Positions 1 to 4,739 of a stretch of DNA of 5,119 nucleotides are shown piece after piece. The DNA is taken from NCBI GenBank assembly GCA_021414165.1, contig JAIOPA010000054.1:1-5119 (forward strand), written 5' to 3'. The translations under genes were made by a program, and so were the position numbers. This DNA comes from Candidatus Eiseniibacteriota bacterium (GTDB lineage: Bacteria; Eisenbacteria; RBG-16-71-46). The notes beneath the pieces were generated by a model. It made no database searches. It saw only the letters and a list, made by a program, of their open reading frames with translations, and was not told where the DNA came from. Each line of letters begins with the position of its first letter. Position 1 is the first letter of the stretch.

Positions 1-1161
1 GGCCAGCTCACCGATCACGTGGATCGGGAACAGCAGCGGCACGAGGCCCCACTCGATGGCGGTGCGCGGCGAACCCGCCAGGTGATCGAGGTAGCCGAGC
101 GGGCCCGACTCCTTGATCGCGGAGTACTGCACGTACACGAATACGGTGAGCGCGAGCGCGAGCGTGACGTTCAGGTTCGACGTGGGCGACTCCATGAGCG
201 GCACGATGCCGAAGATGTTCATGGAGAAGATGTAGATGAACAGCGAGCCCAGGAACGGCACATAACGCGGACCGTACTTGGGTCCGAGGATGTCGCAGAT
301 CTGCTTGTAGACCTCGCCAACCACCGCCTCGACCGCATTCTGCAGAGGGCCGGGGATCATCTTGGGGTTGCGCATCGCGATCATGGAGATCAGCGAGAGC
401 GCCAGCGCCACGAACAACGAGAAGATCACGATCTCGTAGTGGTGGATGAAGTCGCCCCACGGCGTGCCGTGCCCGGCCTTGGCCAGGATCGACAGGATCG
501 TGTCGAACTTCTTGGGTCCGGCGGCGGCCTCACCGTGACCACCCTCGGCGTGCTCACCCGCGGCATGCTCACCCTCGGTGGCGTGCGCGTCGGTGGCGTG
601 CGCATCGGAGCCGTGCTCGGCCGCAGGGGCCTCGGTTGCGTGCGTCTCGGTGGCGTGCGTCTCGGTGGTCGTGGCGGCCGGCGTCGCCGACTCGGCGTTC
701 GCGCGGTTCGTGTTGGCCGACAGGAACCAGAGGCCCGCGACGACCAGCGCCAGGACCAGCGCCGGCTTCCACTTGCTGCTCACGAAGCCCTTCCAGGCGT
801 TCGACTCGAGCAGCTGACGCGACACGGCCTTCAAGAAGATGATCGCGAACGGCAGCGTGAAGCCCGCGGCGAGCCAGATGGCCGGGAGCTTGAAGAGCAG
901 GAGCGCACCCACGCCCAGCATGCCCACGTGCGCCAGACCGGCCGGCCACACGCGGCGCAGACGGTCCTTGTCGGCCACGTCCGGCGAGGTGAGCGAGATC
1001 ACGATCTTCTCGAGCAGCCACATCTGCAGCAGCGACCACATGGCGCCTGCGGCAAGGCCGAGCCCCGCGCCATAGCTGGCGTACACGGCAGCGTAGATCG
1101 ACACGAACAGAGCCGCTCCGAATGCCGTACGGCGGACGCGTGCGAGGAATTCGAGACCCAT
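1..1161 (-). CDS. atpB: AtpI-AtpB fusion: ATP synthase Fo subunit a with N-terminal AtpI-like domain (3' partial)
   Basis: One frame without a stop runs from an ATG at 1161 to the left edge (387 codons, unfinished). Residues 1-118 (808-1161) look like AtpI: about four membrane helices (near 12-29, 31-52, 73-91, 94-113) joined by a short charged loop. Residues 128-156 resemble a signal peptide (KWK, hydrophobic core, ANA before E157). Residues 167-211 form a linker with eight histidines. From about 215 the sequence is Fo subunit a: helices near 243-262 and 303-322, the motif PTSNLNVTLALAL at 327-339, and FPIHVIGELA at the edge. Subunit a forms the proton half-channels against the c-ring in the inner membrane; its essential arginine helix lies beyond the window. 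AtpI proteins are linked in other bacteria to Fo assembly and cation supply. The start is 28 nt after atpZ and has no clear Shine-Dalgarno. A GTG at 783 with GGAAGG five bases upstream could be an internal start for AtpB alone. Subunit a is certain; the AtpI label rests on position and topology. Confidence 0.93.
   Translation of the reverse strand, partial: MGLEFLARVRRTAFGAALFVSIYAAVYASYGAGLGLAAGAMWSLLQMWLLEKIVISLTSPDVADKDRLRRVWPAGLAHVGMLGVGALLLFKLPAIWLAAGFTLPFAIIFLKAVSRQLLESNAWKGFVSSKWKPALVLALVVAGLWFLSANTNRANAESATPAATTTETHATETHATEAPAAEHGSDAHATDAHATEGEHAAGEHAEGGHGEAAAGPKKFDTILSILAKAGHGTPWGDFIHHYEIVIFSLFVALALSLISMIAMRNPKMIPGPLQNAVEAVVGEVYKQICDILGPKYGPRYVPFLGSLFIYIFSMNIFGIVPLMESPTSNLNVTLALALTVFVYVQYSAIKESGPLGYLDHLAGSPRTAIEWGLVPLLFPIHVIGELA
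529..663 (-). repeat. His/Glu/Ala-rich linker with short tandem repeats
   Basis: Residues 167-211 of the fusion contain eight histidines (169, 174, 183, 188, 193, 199, 204, 209), spaced four to nine residues apart, among Glu, Asp, Ala, Thr and Gly. A five-residue unit (THATE, DAHAT) recurs and is visible in the DNA as near-identical 15-nt repeats, for example around 638-667 and 578-605. The segment sits between a signal-peptide-like helix and the first helix of subunit a, so it should lie on one face of the membrane. It may bind metal or simply be a flexible low-complexity spacer. Confidence 0.8.
808..1161 (-). other. AtpI-like domain of the fusion protein
   Basis: Residues 1-118 of the fused frame. 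The stretch GLGLAAGAMWSLLQMWLLEK (33-52) and the four-helix layout match what I know of the ATP synthase I chain family, which is normally a separate gene just before atpB. Here no stop codon separates it from subunit a. Family assignment is by recognition only; no profile search was run. Confidence 0.7.
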
Positions 1162-1189
1162 ATCTGGCGAACTGCGCGCGACCCGAAGG

Positions 1190-1447
1190 TCAGCGGCGCT
1201 TGTCGCGCTCCTCCAGTTGCTGGACCCGGCGAAGGATCAGAAAGGTTTCACGGCCCGCCGCGAAGAATCCCAGCACCACACCGGCAATGGTGAAGCGTGG
1301 TTCTGTCGCGAAGTAGCGATCCGCCCACTTGCCGATGAAGAAACCGACGATGGGAGCCGTGAAGAGCAAGCTGGGGATCGCCAACAGCATGCTCGAGCTC
1401 CGCCGACCAGCATCATCGTCTGGCCGTTCATCTCGCGGAGGTGCCAT
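1190..1447 (-). CDS. atpZ: AtpZ/AtpI-family small membrane protein of the ATP synthase operon
   Basis: An 85-residue protein with two hydrophobic helices (about 20-40 and 52-74), a polar N-terminus rich in Arg and Asp, and a charged C-terminal tail (RRVQQLEERDKRR). The pattern GFFIGKWADRYF, a turn containing P50, then a helix starting FTIAGVVLGFFAAGRE is typical of the ATPase gene 1/AtpZ family encoded first in many atp operons. In other bacteria AtpZ works with AtpI in cation (Mg/Ca) transport or Fo assembly. The ATG at 1447 is supported by GAGG eight bases upstream; an internal ATG at codon 20 would remove only the polar leader. It is the first gene of the minus-strand operon, 28 nt before the AtpI-AtpB frame, and stops with TGA. 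Family membership is fairly sure; its exact activity is not. Confidence 0.85.
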   Translation of the reverse strand: MAPPRDERPDDDAGRRSSSMLLAIPSLLFTAPIVGFFIGKWADRYFATEPRFTIAGVVLGFFAAGRETFLILRRVQQLEERDKRR

Positions 1448-1471
1448 GCTGCGGACCTCGTTCCGAAAGCT

Positions 1472-1489
1472 GCGTGAAAGTTTTCACAA
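1472..1489 (-). promoter_or_regulatory. Rex-like (or CRP/FNR-like) operator upstream of the atp operon
   Basis: Read on the minus strand the site is TTGTGAAAACTTTCACGC, with a perfect 6-bp inverted repeat (GTGAAA, 2-nt spacer, TTTCAC; 1474-1487). It fits the Rex consensus as I recall it, TTGTGAANNNNTTCACAA, at 12 of 14 defined positions. It also fits the CRP pattern TGTGA-N6-TCACA at 9 of 10. It ends 24 nt before the atpZ start codon, where a bound repressor could block transcription. No confident -35/-10 pair was found nearby. Which regulator binds is inferred. Confidence 0.5.
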
Positions 1490-1573
1490 AGCCCCGCTCA
1501 ACCGATGCATTTGCAACGACTGACGGGAGCGGCGGGAACCTAGACGAAGGCTTGGGATGGGTCAAGCGGAGCA

Positions 1574-1613
1574 CCGGAGAGCCCGATCGGAGGGCTTACT
1601 GACCGGGCTCCGG
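1574..1613 (+). other. GC-rich hairpin with an alternative inner pairing
   Basis: CCGGAGAGCCCG (1574-1585) can pair with CGGGCTCCGG (1604-1613), leaving a two-base bulge and an 18-nt loop. The AGCCC at 1580-1584 can instead pair with GGGCT at 1592-1596, with a 7-nt loop. The two pairings exclude each other. No T-run follows, so this is not a standard intrinsic terminator on the plus strand. Its role is unknown; it may lie in the 5' leader of the Nudix-yajQ transcript. Confidence 0.4.
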
Positions 1614-1647
1614 GGTACATCCAGCTAACCTGTTGTGGAATCACGAG
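1605..1647 (+). repeat. Degenerate direct repeat, copy 1
   Basis: This 43-nt segment begins GGGCTCC and ends TTGTGGAATCACGAG. It matches 28 of 43 positions with the copy at 1701-1743, with no gaps; nearly all the identity is in the two end blocks. The first block overlaps the 3' arm of the hairpin at 1574-1613. Confidence 0.5.
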
Positions 1648-1700
1648 TTGAGCATGGGCTGCCGGAACCGGCCTGGGACCGGGCCCGGGCCGCGCCTCGT

Positions 1701-1743
1701 GGGCTCCCCGAAAATACCCGGCAAGTGATTGTGGAATCATGAG
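1701..1743 (+). repeat. Degenerate direct repeat, copy 2
   Basis: The second copy starts exactly 96 bp after the first and has the same 28-nt spacing between GGGCTCC and TTGTGGAATCATGAG. The 15-nt end block differs at one position. It may be a duplicated regulatory site or the remains of a tandem duplication. Confidence 0.5.
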
Positions 1744-1827
1744 ATAGAAATTCGCCGTCCCGACCCGCCCTACTCGCCGGCGCATTCTGTGGAGCGCCGC
1801 GGGTGGCGCCGCCCGCGCTCGACGGCT

Positions 1828-2424
1828 ATGTTCGGGCGCGTGATCCCCATCTCTTGCACCCAGGTCGAGGTCCACCTCTTCCGCCGTCGCGGTAAGCGCT
1901 TGGAAGTACTGCTTATACGGCGCTCGCCCGAGCGTTCGTTGGCGGGCGTGTGGCAGCCGGTCACCGGCGGGATCGAGCGCGGCGAGTCGGCCATTCAGGC
2001 CGCCGTGCGCGAGGTCCGCGAGGAGACCGCGCTCGCCCCGATCCGCTGGTGGGCGCTGGAGCACATGGCGAACTTCTACGATGTCGCACGTGACCACGTG
2101 CGCGTCGTTCCGGTGTTCGCGGCCGAGGTCGCCTGGACGGACCCCGTGCACCTGTCGGACGAGCACGATCGCTACGCGTTCGTGCCGCTCGGCAAGGCGT
2201 GGGAGCAGGTGTTGTGGGCCACGCAGCGGCGCGCGCTCGAGGCGCTCGCAGAGGAAGTGCTATCGGGTTCGGCCGGCGGTGCGGCGCGCGAGATCACCGC
2301 GCGGGTCGCCGCGTTCGCAGCCAGACCTGCTCGCAGGACCACGAAGAAGAAGACCACGCGTGCCAAGCGCGTGACACGCTCCACCCCGCGCACGACGGCA
2401 TCGCGCCGCACGAAGCGCGCCTAG
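1828..2424 (+). CDS. Nudix hydrolase with a basic, histone-like C-terminal tail
   Basis: The product (198 residues) is a Nudix pyrophosphohydrolase, which cleaves nucleoside diphosphates linked to another group. The Nudix box spans 47-69: G47, E53, then REVREET (61-67) carry the expected metal-binding glutamates E62, E65 and E66. The usual glycine near the end of the box is Ala68. The stretch VWQPVTGG before the box and the Trp- and Arg-containing C-terminal helix (125-144) resemble the dATP/dihydroneopterin triphosphate pyrophosphatase branch (NudB-like), so a role in folate synthesis or nucleotide clean-up is possible. Residues 167-198 have 14 Lys/Arg, no acidic residues, and mostly Ala, Thr, Ser and Pro, like a histone H1 tail. 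The ATG at 1828 is chosen because family similarity begins just after it; no Shine-Dalgarno supports it, and GTG at 1840 or an upstream TTG at 1729 are alternatives. It lies 14 nt before yajQ, so the two are probably co-transcribed. The substrate is not determined. Confidence 0.88.
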   Translation: MFGRVIPISCTQVEVHLFRRRGKRLEVLLIRRSPERSLAGVWQPVTGGIERGESAIQAAVREVREETALAPIRWWALEHMANFYDVARDHVRVVPVFAAEVAWTDPVHLSDEHDRYAFVPLGKAWEQVLWATQRRALEALAEEVLSGSAGGAAREITARVAAFAARPARRTTKKKTTRAKRVTRSTPRTTASRRTKRA

Positions 2425-2438
2425 CCACGGGAGGCACC

Positions 2439-2999
2439 ATGGCCAGCACCAGTTCGTTCGACGTCACGACGGGCGTCGACATGATGGAAGTCCAGAACGC
2501 GGTCGATCAGGCGAGCAAGGAACTGCTGCAGCGCTACGACTTCAAGGGGCTCAAGGTCGGCATCGAGCTCGACATGAAGGAGAAGTCGATCACGCTCACC
2601 GCGCCCGATGAGAACCGCTTGGCTGCCGTGTGGGACGTGGTGCAGTCCAAGATGGTCAAGCGCAAGGTGCCGCTCAAGAACCTGAAGCCGGGCAAGATCG
2701 AGACGGCCGCCATGTCGAGTGCGCGTCAGGTGGTGCCGATCCAGGACGGGCTCACGCAGGAGCAGGCCAAGGACGTCGTGAAGTTCCTGAAGGAAGCCAA
2801 GCTCAAGAAGGTGCAGGCCTCGATCAACGCCGAGACCGTGCGCATCTCGGGTCCCGACAAGGACGACCTGCAGGCCGCCATCGCACTGCTCAAGGGGCAC
2901 GACTTCGGGATCGAGTTGACTTCGGGAACTTCCGCTCGAACTAGCGTCGTTACCGGCACCGCTCGAGCAGGCTCGCTGGGCAACTTCCGCTCGAACTAG
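2439..2999 (+). CDS. yajQ: YajQ-family nucleotide-binding protein with an altered C-terminus
   Basis: The product (186 residues) belongs to the YajQ/UPF0234 family. The opening SSFDVTTGVD, the segment SKELLQRYDFKG (26-37), AKLKKVQASI (120-129), VRISGPDKDDLQAAIALLKG (134-153) and HDFGIEL (154-160) are typical. YajQ proteins have two similar alpha/beta domains; a Xanthomonas member binds cyclic di-GMP and affects virulence gene expression, but the general role is unclear. The ATG at 2439 follows GGGAGG four bases upstream. Family members are usually about 160-170 residues and end soon after this point with a motif like QFxNFR. Here the expected ending (F-G-N-F-R-S-N-stop, 2921-2944) is one nucleotide out of frame. 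The main frame reads 26 extra residues and ends at a second copy of the same 18 nt, giving GNFRSN again. The stop overlaps the stop of the convergent repeat-protein gene. It probably shares a transcript with the Nudix gene. Confidence 0.93.
   Translation: MASTSSFDVTTGVDMMEVQNAVDQASKELLQRYDFKGLKVGIELDMKEKSITLTAPDENRLAAVWDVVQSKMVKRKVPLKNLKPGKIETAAMSSARQVVPIQDGLTQEQAKDVVKFLKEAKLKKVQASINAETVRISGPDKDDLQAAIALLKGHDFGIELTSGTSARTSVVTGTARAGSLGNFRSN
2927..2944 (+). repeat. Duplicated yajQ 3' end, copy 1 (out of frame)
   Basis: AACTTCCGCTCGAACTAG encodes NFRSN-stop, but in the frame one nucleotide off the main yajQ frame. It is preceded by TTCGGG, which with it would give the normal family ending FGNFRSN. 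It is identical to the copy at 2982-2999. The 8-mer CCGCTCGA within it (2932) recurs at 2959 and 2987. Confidence 0.9.
2982..2999 (+). repeat. Duplicated yajQ 3' end, copy 2 (in frame)
   Basis: Identical over 18 nt to 2927-2944. GGGC precedes this copy where GGG precedes the first, and here the repeat is in the main yajQ frame, so the protein ends LGNFRSN. The two copies start 55 nt apart, which is not a multiple of three and accounts for the different frames. Confidence 0.9.
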
Positions 3000-4111
3000 T
3001 CGACCTCGCCGCTGTCGCGCAGACGGATGAGTTCGTCGAACGTGGGCGCGCGGCCGAGCTTGTTGCGCGCGCGCACCGCGAAGCCGGCGTCCACGCCGCG
3101 GTCGCGCGCGCGGATCGCATCGCGGATGGGCACGTTGAAGTAGCCGGCCTGCTGCAGCGAGGCCAGATACGGCCCGTCGACTCCGTGCGTGCGCGCATCG
3201 ATCAGATCGCGCACGCCCACGAACCGGTAGCCGGCGATCCGGATACCGCTCACGTACGGGCCGTCGACGCCTTGATCGCGCAACTCGATCCACTGCGCCA
3301 ACCGGTCCACGCGCACGTCCTGCTCGATCAACTTACTGATGAACGCGGCATCGACCCCATGCTCGCGGGCGCGCAGCAACAGATCGAACGGGATGTCGCG
3401 AAGGCCGTGCGACGCGAGTCCGGCCACGTACACCGAGTCCACACCGAGCGCACAAGCCTTGGTCACCTGCACGAGCGACAAGCGCAGGTAGCCGGCACGT
3501 TCAAGCTCGCGTGCGATGCGCGGGTCCACGTTGCGTTCGCGCGCCTTGAGGCAGGCATCGAACGAATCCATGCGATAGCCCAGGGCCGCCATACCCGTGA
3601 GCCATGCGGCATCGACGCGGCGTTCGGCGAGCTTGAGGAACACCGGCAGCTTGGGCACGCCCAGCCCCTGCTGCGTGTAGGCGTCGAGCGAGGCGAGTGC
3701 GCCGTCGTTGAGCACGAGCGCAAGATGCTGCGCGCGATCCGGACGGCCCACACCACGTGCCGCGAGCGAGTCGGCGTAAGCGGCCGTGAGCACCAACTCG
3801 AACGTGCCACGCGACTCCACGGACCCCGGCAGACGCGCGGCCACGATGCTGCCCGCGTCGCGCACCAGCACGAAGCCCTCGTCGACCGTGCGCGCCACGC
3901 CATCCTTGGCTCGCAGCGTGGCGCCATCAACGCGCTGCGGCTCGGCGCGCTTGGGGCTGACCTTGGGGACCTCGAGCGTGAGCCACCACCAGCCGCGCGG
4001 CGTGGCGGGCGCCAGCGACCAGGTGCCCGTGGCGTCGGCGGACTGCGCGCGCGCCAGCCCGGGCGTGAGCAACGCGACGGCCAAGACGAATGCACGAACA
4101 ATGCGGGTCAC
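2996..4111 (-). CDS. Secreted protein with seven 29-residue helical repeats
   Basis: 371 residues, starting at GTG 4111 with GGAG seven bases upstream. Residues 1-22 are a clear Sec signal peptide (positive start, AFVLAVALL core, ARA before Q23), so the protein is exported. Residues 24-135 form an N-terminal domain I do not recognise, with a WWWLTLEV stretch and likely beta strands. Residues 166-368 are seven repeats of exactly 29 residues, each starting Val-Asp (166, 195, 224, 253, 282, 311, 340). They follow the plan VD-xx-(Y/F/W)-(V/L/I) helix, AGY turn near position 12-14, then a second helix ending LixARxxG. A weaker unit at 137-165 may be an eighth. Similar units occur, as far as I remember, behind M56/BlaR1-type peptidase domains in Acidobacteria and Gemmatimonadota, but no peptidase is present here. 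An alpha-solenoid binding scaffold in the periplasm is inferred. It lies 37 nt downstream of the SRPBCC gene and converges on yajQ with a 4-nt overlap. Confidence 0.85.
   Translation of the reverse strand: MTRIVRAFVLAVALLTPGLARAQSADATGTWSLAPATPRGWWWLTLEVPKVSPKRAEPQRVDGATLRAKDGVARTVDEGFVLVRDAGSIVAARLPGSVESRGTFELVLTAAYADSLAARGVGRPDRAQHLALVLNDGALASLDAYTQQGLGVPKLPVFLKLAERRVDAAWLTGMAALGYRMDSFDACLKARERNVDPRIARELERAGYLRLSLVQVTKACALGVDSVYVAGLASHGLRDIPFDLLLRAREHGVDAAFISKLIEQDVRVDRLAQWIELRDQGVDGPYVSGIRIAGYRFVGVRDLIDARTHGVDGPYLASLQQAGYFNVPIRDAIRARDRGVDAGFAVRARNKLGRAPTFDELIRLRDSGEVD
3008..3616 (-). repeat. Seven tandem 87-bp (29-residue) coding repeats
   Basis: The seven units cover residues 166-368, 609 bp in total with no length variation. 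Conservation is at the protein level (Val-Asp start, AGY, ARxxG); the DNA copies have diverged, which points to old duplications kept by selection on structure. The last unit (340-368) is the most divergent: it lacks the AGY turn and reads NKLGRAP there. Confidence 0.85.
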
Positions 4112-4148
4112 GCGCGGGCTCCAATGCTGGTGGGGCGCCGAGCGTGCG

Positions 4149-4616
4149 CTACTCGTTCGGGTCGACCCCGAACTGTTCGCGGATCACGACTCGGCGGTGA
4201 TCGAAGATGCGCTCGATGAGCGGGCGCACATACAGAGGATGCACGGGGCGCGACAGCGGGTCCAGCGGCAGTGCGTACTCCACGCGATCGCCCAACCGGG
4301 TGCCGTCGCGCTCGGCCACGAACGTGTGCAGGTGAACCCACTTGGCGTAAGGCCCACTCAACTGCTCATCCACGAACGCCACGCCTCGCTCCCAGCGCGA
4401 GATGCGCGTGCGCCAGTGCACCGGCATGCCATGCAGCTTGAGCTGGTACTCGATGAGCGCACCGGCGCGCATGTCGATGGGCAACGGCGTGAGGATGCGG
4501 AAGTGCAACCACGGCGGCGTGATCGACTGCAGGTTCGCGGCGTCGGCGAAGAACGCGAACGTCTCGTGGATTCCGGCCGGGACCCATTGCGTGCGCTCGA
4601 GGATGTGGGTGTGCAT
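4149..4616 (-). CDS. SRPBCC (START/Bet v 1-like) ligand-binding protein
   Basis: 155 residues from ATG 4616. The sequence follows a familiar SRPBCC subfamily: an opening THILERTQWVPA strand, ETFAFFADAANLQSITPPWL (18-37), MRAGALIEYQLKLHGMPVHW (49-68), FVDEQLSGPYAKWVHLHTF (81-99), and a long C-terminal helix RPLIERIFDHRRVVIREQFG (131-150). These proteins form a helix-grip fold with a deep hydrophobic pocket and often sit near epimerase or cyclase genes, but no such partner is seen here and the ligand is unknown. No signal peptide is visible, so it should be cytoplasmic. An in-frame ATG at 4664 would add 16 Arg-rich residues; the shorter start matches where family similarity begins, though neither has a clear Shine-Dalgarno. 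It is followed 37 nt later by the secreted repeat protein and may share its transcript. Confidence 0.88.
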   Translation of the reverse strand: MHTHILERTQWVPAGIHETFAFFADAANLQSITPPWLHFRILTPLPIDMRAGALIEYQLKLHGMPVHWRTRISRWERGVAFVDEQLSGPYAKWVHLHTFVAERDGTRLGDRVEYALPLDPLSRPVHPLYVRPLIERIFDHRRVVIREQFGVDPNE

Positions 4617-4739
4617 GGGGGTTACGATGCGGCGCGTGGCCGCGCGGTGCGATAGCCTGCGCATTCGCCGCCACGTCTACTCAGGCGGCTCCTTGGCCCA
4701 AGCCCCATGCGGCCCCCCGATCACGACCGGAGATGCACG
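4617..4739. promoter_or_regulatory. Divergent intergenic region, SRPBCC and GNAT genes
   Basis: The 123 bp between the two divergent start codons must hold or border promoters for both genes. I see no convincing -10/-35 pair or operator. The GNAT side has GGAG at 4729-4732, seven bases before its ATG. Confidence 0.4.

Larger units (their letters stand above)
1448..1827. other. Divergent intergenic region with structured, repetitive DNA
   Basis: These 380 bases lie between the minus-strand atp operon and the plus-strand Nudix gene. I see no convincing protein gene here. It contains the Rex-like site near atpZ, a small repeat TGCA-TT-TGCA at 1506-1515, a GC-rich hairpin at 1574-1613, a GCCGG-AA-CCGGC inverted repeat at 1661-1672, a CCGGGCCCGG palindrome at 1679-1688, and two copies of a repeat sharing TTGTGGAATCA. 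No standard -10/-35 box stands out on either strand. Confidence 0.6.

Noticed and set aside
19..1293. A 424-codon open frame on the plus strand, antisense to the atp genes.
   Set aside because: It is Arg/His/Glu-rich with no recognisable domain and runs exactly opposite AtpB and AtpZ, whose protein sequences are clear. Long antisense frames are expected in high-GC coding DNA.
1574..1613. Hairpin considered as an intrinsic terminator.
   Set aside because: No T-run follows on the plus strand, and no upstream plus-strand gene needs one; the minus-strand side also lacks a T-run.
1729..1827. An upstream TTG start adding 33 residues to the Nudix protein.
   Set aside because: The extension has no Shine-Dalgarno, no family similarity, and overlaps the second intergenic repeat. 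ATG 1828 fits the family better, though not with certainty.
1540..2166. A 208-codon minus-strand frame covering the intergenic region and the Nudix gene.
   Set aside because: No recognisable domain, and it is antisense to an intact Nudix box.
2421..3293. A 290-codon minus-strand frame across yajQ and the start of the repeat region.
   Set aside because: It is antisense to a clear YajQ protein, Arg/Leu/Asp-rich, and crosses the junction of two real genes.
3008..3616. Regular 87-bp spacing considered as a CRISPR or non-coding tandem array.
   Set aside because: The period equals 29 codons, the DNA copies have diverged, and conservation is at the protein level, so these are coding repeats.
3185..4219. 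A 344-codon open frame on the plus strand, antisense to the secreted repeat protein.
   Set aside because: The opposite strand has a signal peptide, a Shine-Dalgarno and perfect 29-residue periodicity. The antisense frame has none of these and looks like a composition shadow.
4617..4664. A longer SRPBCC start at ATG 4664.
   Set aside because: The added 16 residues are Arg-rich and unlike the family; similarity begins at MHTHILERTQ. No ribosome-binding site favours the longer form.
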